NCBI RefSeq assembly: GCF_042242105.1
Contig: NC_092022.1
Location: 26,069,501 to 26,133,500, forward strand
Source: Pempheris klunzingeri
Taxonomy: Eukaryota > Chordata > Actinopteri > Acropomatiformes > Pempheridae
Length of the DNA stretch: 64,000 bases
Direction of reading: 5' to 3'
Part shown: one piece after another, positions 1 through 25,159 of the stretch
Layout: each line of letters starts with the position of its first letter
Numbering within the stretch: position 1 is the first letter of the stretch
Position numbers and translations under genes: made by a program
The notes under the pieces: model-generated
What the model was told of the DNA's origin: nothing
The model's input: the letters and a program-made list of their open reading frames with translations, nothing else
Databases searched by the model: none

Positions 1-363
1 CCCTGTTGAGCTGCAGAGGAGGGACGGAAACAAAGGGAGGAGATTTTGCAGTAAAGAGACTTAAACTATGGAAATGATCCACTCAATTTAAAGCCTCACA
101 TTAACCTCAGACAAACTTTGGAATACGTTTTATATTTCTGAACATACTTTTGCTGTTTCAGTGCACGTACGGGCACCTGAATACTGTTTCAGGAAGAAAA
201 TGTGAAGCTTTCTTTTACTGAAACTCAGACTGATCCGATCAAAACTGTAAATGGACACTTTATGGAAACATGTGCCTTTGAGCAGCTTCAAAATCAGGAG
301 GAGGATCTAAAGCTTTACATTACAATTGAAGCTGAAGACGCACAAATCATATGTTGCTTTCAG

Positions 364-3300
364 AGAACCTGGATCGGGCTGCACAGCAGCTGGACGTGGT
401 CGCTGTCAGACAGAAGTTTCTACGCATACGGAGAAGACGAGTTCAGACAGTGGTGGTCTGGAGAACCTAGCAATGCAGACCTGTTAGAAATCTGCACATC
501 TATGTATGATGATGGATTCTGGGGAGACAGGCCTTGTGATCACAGTTTACATGTAATCTGCTGTGACGTCACAGGTGAGAATATTAACTGGTAGTTTAGT
601 TTCTTGACCTCTCTGCTTGTCGATCTAGCATCAGTGAATCAAACTTCATTTGTAAAGCACCTTTTATGAAAGTGTTTTAAAGTGTTTTACAGGGGACTGA
701 GAGCCCACAGTGTAAACTGTCAGATCCTCAGGTAGACGAAGCATAAAACCTAGAAGCTGCTTCACCAGAAGTGTTTGTCCTGAGAGACCTGAGGGCCTCC
801 TGGCTCTCCACAACATGTCAGATTAGTAGACAAGTGGGACGAACACAAAACCTGACGGGGAACCGACACCCCTACTGAGAGCAACAACAGTGGGTGTGTT
901 TTAAAGGGAGTTAAAGCCACAGATGTTTACGCCCCCGACCTCTAGCGGCCGTGATAATTATGACACGGGAGGAGGAAGTCAGGGGGACGACAGAGTCTGG
1001 AAACAGAAGACAGATTTTTCCATCAGATGAGACTAAATAAAGACAGAAAACATGTTGATCCAGAACAACAGTGGATGTAGAAACAGGAACTGAAGATCTG
1101 TGAACCTCCACAAGAGATACTAGAGACACTATAGACCTCCACTACACACTAACACACTGACTAACTAGCACACACACACACTATAGACCTCCACTACACA
1201 CTAACACACTGACTAACTAGCACACACACACACTATAGACCTCCACTACACACTGACACACTGACTAACTAGCACACACACACTATAGACCTCCACTACA
1301 CACTGACACACTGACTAACTAGCACACACACACACTATAGACCTCCACTACACACTAACACACTGACTAACTAGCACACACACACACACACTATAGACCT
1401 CCACTACACACTAACACACTGACTAACTAGCACACACACACTATAGACCTCCACTACACACTAACACACTGACTAACTAGCACACACACACTATAGACCT
1501 CCACTACACACTAACACACTGACTAACTAGCACACACACACTATAGACCTCCACTACACACTGACACACTGACTAACTAGCACACACACACACACTATAG
1601 ACCTCCACTACACACTAACACACTGACTAACTAGCACACACACACACACACTATAGACCTCCACTACACACTGACACACTGACTAACTAGCACACACACA
1701 CACACTATAGACCTCCACTACACACTAACACACTGACTAACTAGCACACACACACACACTATAGACCTCCACTACACACTGACACACTGACTAACTAGCA
1801 CACACACTATAGACCTCCACTACACACTGACACACTGACTAACTAGCACACACACACACACACTATAGACCTCCACTACACACTAACACACTGACTAACT
1901 AGCACACACACACTATAGACCTCCACTACACACTGACACACTGACTAACTAGCACACACACACACTATAGACCTCCACTACACACTGACACACTGACTAA
2001 CTAGCACACACACACACACTATAGACCTCCACTACACACTGACACACTGACTAACTAGCACACACACACACACTATAGACCTCCACTACACACTGACACA
2101 CTGACTAACTAGCACACACACACACACACTATAGACCTCCACTACACACTGACACACTGACTAACTAGCACACACACACTATAGACCTCCACTACACACT
2201 GACACACTGACTAACTAGCACACACACTATAGACCTCCACTACACACTAACACACTGACTAACTAGCACACACACACTATAGACCTCCACTACACACTAA
2301 CACACTGACTAACTAGCACACACACACTATAGACCTCCACTACACACTGACACACTGACTAACTAGCACACACACACACACTATAGACCTCCACTACACA
2401 CTGACACACTGACTAACTAGCACACACACACACACTATAGACCTCCACTACACACTAACACACTGACTAACTAGCACACACACACTATAGACCTCCACTA
2501 CACACTGACACACTGACTAACTAGCACACACACACTATAGACCTCCACTACACACTGACACACTGACTAACTAGCACACACACACACACTATAGACCTCC
2601 ACTACACACTGACACACTGACTAACTAGCACACACACACTATAGACCTCCACTACACACTGACACACTGACTAACTAGCACACACACACACACTATAGAC
2701 CTCCACTACACACTAACACACTGACTAACTAGCACACACACACTATAGACCTCCACTACACACTGACACACTGACTAACTAGCACACACACACACACTAT
2801 AGACCTCCACTACACACTGACACACTGACTAACTAGCACACACACACTATAGACCTCCACTACACACTAACACACTGACTAACTAGCACACACACACTAT
2901 AGACCTCCACTACACACTAACACACTGACTAACTAGCACACACACACTATAGACCTCCACTACACACTAACACACTGACTAACTAGCACACACACACTAT
3001 AGACCTCCACTACACACTGACACACTGACTAACTAGCACACACACACTATAGACCTCCACTACACACTGACACACTGACTAACTAGCACACACACACTAT
3101 AGACCTCCACTACACACTAACACACTGACTAACTAGCACACACACACTATAGACCTCCACTACACACTGACACACTGACTAACTAGCACACACACACTAT
3201 AGACCTCCACTACACACTAACACACTGACTAACTAGCACACACACACTATAGACCTCCACTACACACTAACACACTGACTAACTAGCACACACACACTAT

Positions 3301-6020
3301 AGACCTCCACTACACACTAACACACTGACTAACTAGCACACACACACACACACACACACTATAGACCTCCACTACACACTGACACAGTGACTAACTAGCA
3401 CACACACACTATAGACCTCCACTACACACTGACACAGTGACTAACTAGCACACACACACTATAGACCTCCACTACACACTGACACAGTGACTAACTAGCA
3501 CACACACACTATAGACCTCCACTACACACTGACACAGTGACTAACTAGCACACACACACTATAGACCTCCACTACACACTAACACACTGACTAACTAGCA
3601 CACACACACTATAGACCTCCACTACACACTAACACACTGACTAACTAGCACACACACACTATAGACCTCCACTACACACTGACACACTGACTAACTAGCA
3701 CACACACACTATAGACCTCCACTACACACTAACACACTGACTAACTAGCACACACACACTATAGACCTCCACTACACACTAACACACTGACTAACTAGCA
3801 CACACACACTATAGACCTCCACTACACACTAACACACTGACTAACTAACACACACACACTATAGACCTCCACTACACACTAACACACTGACTAACTAGCA
3901 CACACACACACACTATAGACCTCCACTACACACTAACACACTGACTAACTAGCACACACACACTATAGACCTCCACTACACACTAACACACTGACTAACT
4001 AGCACACACACACTATAGACCTCCACTACACACTAACACACTGACTAACTAGCACACACACACTATAGACCTCCACTACACACTAACACACTGACTAACT
4101 AGCACACACACACACACTATAGACCTCCACTACACACTAACACACTGACTAACTAGCACACACACACACACTATAGACCTCCACTACACACTGACACACT
4201 GACTAACTAGCACACACACACACACTATAGACCTCCACTACACACTAACACACTGACTAACTAGCACACACACACACACTATAGACCTCCACTACACACT
4301 GACACACTGACTAACTAGCACACACACTATAGACCTCCACTACACACTGACACACTGACTAACTAGCACACACACACACACACACTATAGACCTCCACTA
4401 CACACTAACACACTGACTAACTAGCACACACACACTATAGACCTCCACTACACACTGACACACTGACTAACTAGCACACACACACACTATAGACCTCCAC
4501 TACACACTGACACACTGACTAACTAGCACACACACACACACACTATAGACCTCCACTACACACTAACACACTGACTAACTAGCACACACACACTATAGAC
4601 CTCCACTACACACTGACACACTGACTAACTAGCACACACACACACACTATAGACCTCCACTACACACTGACACACTGACTAACTAGCACACACACACACA
4701 CTATAGACCTCCACTACACACTGACACACTGACTAACTAGCACACACACACACACACTATAGACCTCCACTACACACTGACACACTGACTAACTAGCACA
4801 CACACACACACACTATAGACCTCCACTACACACTGACACACTGACTAACTAGCACACACACACTATAGACCTCCACTACACACTGACACACTGACTAACT
4901 AGCACACACACTATAGACCTCCACTACACACTAACACACTGACTAACTAGCACACACACACTATAGACCTCCACTACACACTAACACACTGACTAACTAG
5001 CACACACACACTATAGACCTCCACTACACACTGACACACTGACTAACTAGCACACACACACACACTATAGACCTCCACTACACACTGACACACTGACTAA
5101 CTAGCACACACACACACACACTATAGACCTCCACTACACACTAACACACTGACTAACTAGCACACACACACTATAGACCTCCACTACACACTGACACACT
5201 GACTAACTAGCACACACACACTATAGACCTCCACTACACACTGACACACTGACTAACTAGCACACACACACACACTATAGACCTCCACTACACACTGACA
5301 CACTGACTAACTAGCACACACACACTATAGACCTCCACTACACACTGACACACTGACTAACTAGCACACACACACACACTATAGACCTCCACTACACACT
5401 AACACACTGACTAACTAGCACACACACACTATAGACCTCCACTACACACTGACACACTGACTAACTAGCACACACACACACACTATAGACCTCCACTACA
5501 CACTGACACACTGACTAACTAGCACACACACACTATAGACCTCCACTACACACTAACACACTGACTAACTAGCACACACACACTATAGACCTCCACTACA
5601 CACTAACACACTGACTAACTAGCACACACACACTATAGACCTCCACTACACACTAACACACTGACTAACTAGCACACACACACTATAGACCTCCACTACA
5701 CACTGACACACTGACTAACTAGCACACACACACTATAGACCTCCACTACACACTGACACACTGACTAACTAGCACACACACACTATAGACCTCCACTACA
5801 CACTAACACACTGACTAACTAGCACACACACACTATAGACCTCCACTACACACTGACACACTGACTAACTAGCACACACACACTATAGACCTCCACTACA
5901 CACTAACACACTGACTAACTAGCACACACACACTATAGACCTCCACTACACACTAACACACTGACTAACTAGCACACACACACTATAGACCTCCACTACA
6001 CACTAACACACTGACTAACT

Positions 6021-6053
<33 letters not shown>

Positions 6054-8313
6054 TAGACCTCCACTACACACTGACACAGTGACTAACTAGCACACACACA
6101 CTATAGACCTCCACTACACACTGACACAGTGACTAACTAGCACACACACACTATAGACCTCCACTACACACTGACACAGTGACTAACTAGCACACACACA
6201 CTATAGACCTCCACTACACACTGACACAGTGACTAACTAGCACACACACACTATAGACCTCCACTACACACTAACACACTGACTAACTAGCACACACACA
6301 CTATAGACCTCCACTACACACTAACACACTGACTAACTAGCACACACACACTATAGACCTCCACTACACACTGACACACTGACTAACTAGCACACACACA
6401 CTATAGACCTCCACTACACACTAACACACTGACTAACTAACACACACACACACACTATAGACCTCCACTACACACTGACACACTGACTAACTAACACACA
6501 CACACACACACTATAGACCTCCACTACACACTAACACACTGACTAACTAGCACACACACACTATAGACCTCCACTACACACTAACACACTGACTAACTAG
6601 CACACACACACTATAGACCTCCACTACACACTGACACACTGACTAACTAGCACACACACACACCATAGACCTCCACTACACACTAACACACTGACTAACT
6701 AGCACACACACACTATAGACCTCCACTACACACTAACACACTGACTAACTAGCACACACACACTATAGACCTCCACTACACACTGACACACTGACTAACT
6801 AGCACACACACACACCATAGACCTCCACTACACACTAACACACTGACTAACTAGCACACACACACACTATAGACCTCCACTACACACTGACACACTGACT
6901 AACTAGCACACACACACTATAGACCTCCACTACACACTAACACACTGACTAACTAATCTGACCTTGACTCTTCCTGAGGGGAAGTTAGTGAACAGGTGAA
7001 GATTCATCATGAGACTGGAAGGTGAGCTGTGAGTTACAGCAGCTCTACTGTAACTAACGCTTCACTGTCGACTGTTTTCAGGGACGAATGTGACTTTTGT
7101 CCGCATCAGCATGTTGTTGTCGTGGCCTGAGGCCCAGAGCTACTGCAGAGAACACCACACAGACCTGGCCAGTGTGAGAAACATGGCCGAGAACCAGAGG
7201 GTAAAGGAGATGTTAGGTCCAGGAGAAGAAGTCTGGATCGGCCTCTTCAGGGGGCCCTGGAAGTGGTTGGATGGAAGTAACTCCCCGTTTAGGTACTGGA
7301 GCCTGTCTGAACCTAATAACTACTATAGGAATGAGATGTGTGTGGCTGCAAACTTTGGCATCTCTGGAAAATGGGAGGACTGGCCATGTGACGAGAAGAA
7401 AGCTTCCATTTGCTACGAACAAGGTGAGCGGCAACCAGTGATTGAAACAGCGTCTGAATGCTGAAAATGTGCGACAGATGCAGGATGTAACTGCCACATT
7501 TTCCCTGTCGTCTTTTAAACTGATTGAATTCTGGGCAGCACCAGAATCATAAAGTTATAATGTTATATGAACAGAATTCATTAAATATTCACAGTTACAG
7601 TTGTGACAAAGCAAGTGGTGAGACTGAGTCTGAAGAAAAGCTCCTCTCTGGATCTGAACGACCCGGCTGTGATGGAGGACATCTTGAAGCAGGTAAATCA
7701 TGTTTGAGCTCTGATTTAAAGCAAAAACTCAACAGCTCAATGTCTCTGAAAGGCCAGTTAAGATGAGATAAAACTGTCTTGATCCCCAGAGGACAAATCC
7801 TCGTTACAGCAGTATAAGAAACAGGAAACACACTCAGAGCTGCTGAAAAGGATGAATTAGAACCTCCAGTAAATGACATTCACAAACCTACTTTCATTTA
7901 CTTTTGATCCTTTTTCTAATCTTTCCAAGTCAATAACACATTTTTCTGTGGTGTCAGGACTCAGAACACATATTTAATGTAGCTCTACACTCAGTAGAAG
8001 AAATGTGAGAGTCAGGCAGCAGGTGGACTTGTGATGTGAAGCAGAGTGCTGCTAAACTGGAGCTCCGACATGAGGAACATATAGAAATGATCGCAGAAGG
8101 TCATTTAACAAGAGCGCGTTCAGCACAAACCTTTTCTCTGAGCGAGTGATCATGTTGAGGAGTTTTGTGTCTCAGCTCAGACGGAGGCTGAAGGACAAGG
8201 GGCTGGACGAGAACGTCAGGCTGAGCTGGAGGAAACAGTCCGATGGAAAAGTCTTCCGCAAGGACGACGAGAAGACGAGGAAGTGCAGGAAGAGAAAAAA
8301 AGACGAGTTTTAA
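364..8313 (+). CDS. Secreted two-domain C-type lectin A (5' exons outside window)
   Basis: Four exons are visible: 364-574, 7082-7423, 7601-7692 and 8176-8313, each with AG acceptors and GT donors and compatible phases. The first encodes the second half of lectin domain 1 (starts RTWIGLHSSW, ends ICCDVTG). The second encodes the whole of lectin domain 2 (SYCREHHTDLASV, WIGLF, WEDWPCD). The last two encode a basic tail ending KRKKDEF and a stop. By comparison with copies C and D, the signal-peptide exon and the first half of domain 1 lie left of position 1. The calcium-site motifs are altered in domain 1 (EPS, WGD) but closer to consensus in domain 2 (EPN, WED). No transmembrane segment is seen, so a secreted or ER-lumen protein is inferred. 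The intron between the two domains carries a 5.8-kb minisatellite. It is the arm partner of lectin D. The specific orthologue name is not known; the ligand is not predictable. Confidence 0.85.
1129..6955 (+). repeat. Minisatellite array, about 50-bp unit, in lectin A intron
   Basis: About 110 head-to-tail units (estimated from length) share the core CTATAGACCTCCACTACACA, followed by CTAACACACTGACTAACTAG or its CTGACAC variant and a (CA)n run of variable length. Units differ mainly by an A/G alternation (TAACAC or TGACAC), CA number, and a rare variant GACACAGTG. A run of four GACACAGTG units occurs at about 3381-3540 and again at about 6073-6240, each directly after the longest CA runs. This shows an internal duplication with an offset of about 2.69 kb. 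The array lies wholly within the intron between the lectin domain 1 and domain 2 exons. Confidence 0.97.
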
Positions 8314-10992
8314 TGGATGTCTGTCCTCGTGAAATGGGTCAGAATAGAGCTGCAGCGATGATCTTCATCGATTAGTTTCAGCTGTTGTTTCTTTTAGTTG
8401 TTTAGTTGTTGTTGCTGTTTCCAGCTTCTCCAACGGGAGGATTTGATGCTTTTTTGTCATATGTGGTCATAAACTAAATATCTTTGTGTTTTAGACTGTC
8501 GGTCGATTAAAGTAAGACCTTTAAATGTATCTGCTCGGACAGCGGGAAATGTCTACAATCTAAAGATAATCTGACATAAAACAAGATGAGTAAAGATACT
8601 TTAAGAAGAAATAAGATACCATTAGATAAGTTAAGATATTGTCTAAGACACTGGAAGATGGAAAAATGGTACATTTAGTTTGAAATACATGAGAAAATAT
8701 TAAGTAAGGTTAACAGTTTAGCATTTACCAAAAAATGGAGTAAACTACATTAAATAAGAGAATTGTTTGCACTGCATTGTTATATTATAATCATCCTGTC
8801 TATTAAGCATTATAGCACTATTGTATATTTTCTCCTGCTGTGAGCAAATTAAGAATAAAAAGTTTGAGCTTGGACAGAACACCGTCTTTATTCTCTGCCA
8901 GCCTCACTAAAATGTTACCGTCCTGCTCTCCTGCTCCAAATGAGTTACCTTTCCTTTAACCTCCTCCTAATCCGCTGGTTTAACGGGTTATCGTTGGAAG
9001 ACGGGAACAGTCTGAGCAACGAGGACAAAGTTTCTCTTGCACTTTGTCACAATGTTCTATGTAAAGCCCTTTGAATTGCCTTGTTGCAGAAATGTGCCTT
9101 TATTGCCTTGAATATATAAAATATTAGAGCAGACATGTCAAACTCAAGGCCCGAGATAATTTCATGTCACGGTAAACAGCACTCCCACCTACAAATACAA
9201 ATACTACAAATCCCACAATGCACTGAACAGCTGCCGCGCTAGTCAGGACCCGTGCAGCAGCCCCTCCTCCCGCAGGTATAATGACACACCGATCAGCGGA
9301 TCAATGCATCGATCAGCACCTTTATAGTGACACTTCAGTTCTCAGTTCACTTTGTACAGTTACTCTCTTACACAAGCGTATAAAACATTCACTTTGACAT
9401 ATTTACATCGCAGAATCATTTTCGTGTCACAACAGCAGGAGATGTTGCCGGTTAATTTGGCTGAAAACAGTTTATTTCAATAAGAAATAATATTACTGCT
9501 CATAAGCTCCAGCAGTTCTCTCCATCTGTGATGAATTATGTCTATGTACAGAGGCGAGAGTGTGTCCGAAATATGTTACAGACTGTTCCCAGAACGAACC
9601 CCCGTGCTGAGCAAAGGCGCGGCGTGTTGGATTTAGTGGGTCATATTAGCAAAAATGGGATAAACAATGATCAGTACCGCTTTGTGTGGTGACAAACGGA
9701 GGATCAGACTTATTATTTTAGAGTGTGAGGCCACTAAATCCCACACACTGCTCGCTCAGAATACCGTTTCTCTGTCGTGTCAGAAAGAAATTAAAAGCGC
9801 AGATATACACCAAAGAAAAAGTAGAAGAATTCACCTAAAACCTGATAAACAAAACTTAAAAAGAGCGAGAAAAGGCAGAGAAAACTAAACAGAGACTGAT
9901 GAAACAGCCTAAAAGCTGATTTCTTTTTTTAAATCCTTCACATATCTGTGTGGTTGCTAATTAGCGCGAGCTCGGCCGATACATCCGATTCCGCCTCCTC
10001 GGCCACGGCTGTGGTACCTTCAGGTAACTTTGGTACAGCTGTGTGCAAAAACTCCAGCTTCTGACGTCCTTTAAAGGTCCGCTCACACAAGCATTAGGAG
10101 AAAAACCACGACTTTCTGCTGCAAAACTCACACATTTAAAAAAAGGAATCGCCGCAAGCCGATGTGACTCTGATGAGGTTCAACCCTGGTTGAGCGTCAC
10201 CGTCCAGTTCACAGTTGGTACAAAGGGGACAAATACGGCTTTTAAAGACAAATCTGTAACACTGACAACGAAAGTTTCAACCAATACAGCTAAATGCTTC
10301 TGAATAAGTTACAGACTGTGCCTTTAAAGACGCACACAGGCTGTGACCAGACTTTAAAACCCTCTGACGATGTTTTTTTTTGCTGTAAAACGGATTCATA
10401 TCAACTTTAGTACAAAATTTCTGCCTTGAGAAAGATCTACTTTACAAAAGCATCACTGTGAAACTAAATCCTCTCCAAATCCTTTCAAAGGGAAGTTTCG
10501 TGAATTATATGGATGTCCAATCGATCAGTTTCAGTCGATCGGTCAATTAGTTTCCGTACACAGACGCCCGTTTGAAAGGATTCGTGTTTCGAGCTCGAAC
10601 TGGACATCCAGATAAAACGTGGTGAAACCTCCCTTTAATTGTGTCGATCAGCTGTTTACGGTTTGATGGCGAGTTTGTCAGCTGAGCGTCATCCGGTCCA
10701 AACAACACGCTCTGTCCCGACAACATGGATGACGGCAGCTGATCAAAAACCAGATCAATAATCGAAGCTGTCGTCACCACGTGGTCACGGCGGCGAGCCG
10801 GAGGCGGTGCACCTGCTCAGTTCACCAGTCCACCACCGGAGGGGACGCCGCGCCGTCCCTCCAGACTCAGAGCCGGTGACTCGGTGACTCGCTCCGGACG
10901 AGTCCGTCAGGTCGTCTGCCGGCCCCCGTCAGTCCGTTTGGTCGGGGGCCGGGGTCAAAGGTCGGGGGTCACAGTTCGGGGTGTGAGACGTG
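8314..10992. other. Intergenic: lectin A 3' flank and phf20 3' flank
   Basis: 8314-9032 is the 3' flank shared with lectin D; a likely polyadenylation signal AATAAA is at about 8853 shortly before TTTGAGCTTGG. At 9040-9110 there is a short interspersed fragment (TTTGAATTGCCTTGTTGCAG) also found inverted near 46040-46080. 9120-10990 is low-copy sequence with a few short open frames (for example 9667-9888 and 10043-10303) without recognisable domains. The convergent 3' end of phf20 must fall somewhere here, but I could not fix its polyadenylation site. Confidence 0.6.
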
Positions 10993-23079
<12,087 letters not shown>

Positions 23080-23169
23080 CTGGCAAAAAGAGACCAAAAA
23101 TCACTCCAGCAAAAATTAATTTCTGCCTTTATTAAACTATTTTTAACTATTAAACTATATTTTATTTTG

Positions 23170-23470
23170 GTAATATTATAGATTTCTGGTGTTACAGTAG
23201 CAGCATAGAAAGTTAAAGTGACCACCACCATGAATACAAACAAATAAGCGAAGTACCACATCAACAATAAGAATTAACAAAAAAAGGTAAAAATTTTCAA
23301 GTTGAATAAATAAGTAAAATAAAGGTAAATAAATACAAAATGCAATATACACTATAAAATGTACCAAATGCAATATGCAGAGTAAAAATGCCAAATGCAG
23401 TGTAAAATAAACTATAAAAAAGAAATGTAGTGGAAGTGTAAAGTGACAAACCAATGCAGTTTTAATTTTC
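23170..23470. mobile_element. Interspersed repeat, copy 1 (SINE/LINE 3'-like)
   Basis: The segment from TTTCTGGTGTTACAGTAGCA to TGGAAGTGTAAAGTGACAAA is repeated at about 24635-24930. It lies in the first phf20 intron. It has no coding frame. Confidence 0.65.
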
Positions 23471-24366
23471 TTTAATAGAAAATATTTGCACGTGTCATTA
23501 TTATCACTTAAGAGCTGTTTATGTTTATAACAAGAGTCAAACCCTGTAAAAGCAGTTTCTGTAGAGACTGGACGTTAGCAGGTTACGTGGTTACGTCTAC
23601 TGTACATTACGTGATGACGACATACATACAGCACGTCGCTGATGTCTCAGAGATAACGGTTGCACCGAAACTTTAACTTCATACATTTCCACGCACGGAG
23701 CCTGAATTACGAGTGATATATGACGCGCGCATTAGAAAAAAGAAAAAGCATAAACAAAAAAACTCAAGCAGCGTTTAATAAATGAAAGAAACTGTTGTTT
23801 TTCTCTCTTTTTTTGACATTTCTGTTTCTGACCTGTTAGCTTCTTCTGTGAAAGAAGCTGATTGGCTGAGGACGCCTATTCGGCATTCTCATTGGTCGTC
23901 TTCTGCTAATCAGTCAAGAATAAGTCCCGCCCCTCGGGAGCCTCTCAGCTATTTGACAGAGGCTAAATGCTAATGCTAACTATGTCAGTGTTAGCTTCAC
24001 CAAAAAAAAGCACCAAACTATGACTTCAAACGAAACGCGAAATGCTTCGAAATTGCACGTTCGTGAGCCCCGGCTACATTAGAAAGGAGACAACCAAATG
24101 TTCGGGGTTGTTCATTAAACTCGCCCAGTTAAAACAGAGTAGTTCTTCTCTCCATTGACTGTGAACGGATAAGCTAACGCAGCTAACTGTTAGCATCCGC
24201 TGAGAGCTCAGTCAGAGAAGTCACAGTGACAGCTGCGCGCGGATCAAAGTTTCGTGGCGGCAGATGAGCTGTCACAGAAGCTGAAACCTTCCTAAAGTCG
24301 TCTCCGCTGTTCGGCTGTAATTATGAGCCCAAAATCTGTAAATTAGCAACACAAAAGCTTGTTTAC

Positions 24367-24540
24367 CTCTCGAGCTACTTCTGCACTGCACTCTTCATAC
24401 TGTGATGACCGCAGGGCGCATGCGCGAAGGACGCCGTTCAGCTGGTTTGTGTTTATGTGTCTGAGTGCTGAGCTCTGTGTTTCCTGAGGAGGACACTCAA
24501 AACCAGCCCTGCTTTCAATATCTACAACAACCAGGTACAT
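24367..24540 (-). promoter_or_regulatory. phf20: phf20 probable 5' non-coding exon and promoter region
   Basis: On the minus strand a good donor (CTCGAG then GTAAACAAG) ends an exon at 24367. The phf20 start codon at 23079 directly follows an AG acceptor, so an upstream non-coding exon is required and this is the best candidate. It contains the perfect palindrome GCGCATGCGC at 24416-24425, a consensus NRF-1 site typical of broadly expressed CpG promoters. The transcription start was not determined. Confidence 0.6.
24416..24425. promoter_or_regulatory. NRF-1-type palindrome at phf20 promoter
   Basis: GCGCATGCGC matches the core of the NRF-1 consensus on both strands. The same palindrome occurs at the edem2 promoter (59777-59786). 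Confidence 0.6.
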
Positions 24541-24585
24541 TCCCAAACAGGTTTTTATTTCTTATTTATCTTGGTATTTTGTTCA

Positions 24586-25150
24586 GATAGATAGATAGAT
24601 AGATAGAAATACTTTATTGATCCCCGGGGGGAAATTCTGGTGTTACAGTAGCAGCATATAAAGTTAAAGTGACCACCACCATGAATACAAACAAATAAGC
24701 AAAAAAAAAAAAAAAAAAAAGTACCAGATCAACAATAAGAATTACCAAGAAAAAAATTGCAAGGTAAGTAAATAAGTAAAATAAATACAAAATATAATAC
24801 ACAGTATAAAAAGTACCAAATGCAATATGCAGAGTAAAAATGGCAAATACAGAAGTACAAAATGAACACTGCAGTGTGAAATAAACTATAAAAAAAGAAA
24901 TGAACTTGAAGTGTAAAGTGGCAAACCGTAGTGCAAGTTAAATAAAAACCGTAGTGCAAGTTTAAGAACAGCAGTAACATGTTAAATGAATGTTAAATGG
25001 CAGAGGGTGCTGAGAGCTCTCTGCCAGCCAGAGGTGAGTTATGTAATATCAACCATAAAATGTGCAAATACTCACAGCATGACTTATAAGAATATGTGCA
25101 ATGTGCAAGTCTTGTCTAGACAAGACAAGACAGTATGGAAATAAAACCAA
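24586..25150. mobile_element. Interspersed repeat, copy 2, with (GATA)n tail
   Basis: (GATA)n at 24586-24606 is followed by ACTTTATTGATCCCCGGGGG and GAAATTCTGGTGTTACAG, then the body shared with copy 1 at 23170-23470. The ordering (tetranucleotide tail, then TTTATTGATCC) is the antisense of the 3' tail seen in many fish LINE and SINE elements, so the element is probably on the minus strand. It lies just upstream of phf20. Confidence 0.7.
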
Positions 25151-25159
25151 AGGACATAT

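Larger units (their letters stand above)
1..9032 (+). repeat. Left arm of a large inverted segmental duplication
   Basis: Positions 1-1129 and about 6956-9032 are nearly identical to the reverse complement of 53062-54187 and 49867-51929. The match covers introns, exons and the 3' flank as well as coding sequence, and breaks off just after a shared GAGGACAAAGTT at 9021-9032. The only large length difference is the minisatellite (about 5.8 kb here, 1.1 kb in the other arm). The left end of the arm is beyond the window, because the match is still running at position 1. Confidence 0.9.

Noticed and set aside
202-363. ATG-initiated frame joined to the lectin A exon
   Set aside because: This part is intron 2; a good acceptor (TTGCTTTCAG) ends at 363 and the homologous exons in B, C and D begin there.
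1129-6955. Regularly spaced repeats resembling a CRISPR array
   Set aside because: Units are contiguous with no unique spacers, vary in CA number, and lie in a vertebrate intron; this is a minisatellite.
7524-7879. Open frames on both strands around the lectin A exon 5
   Set aside because: Only 7601-7692 on + is an exon; the rest is intron. The mirrored frames at 51011-51366 are the same artefact in the other arm.
9667-10303. Two short plus-strand frames between lectin A and phf20
   Set aside because: No recognisable domain, no splice context and no duplicate elsewhere in the window.
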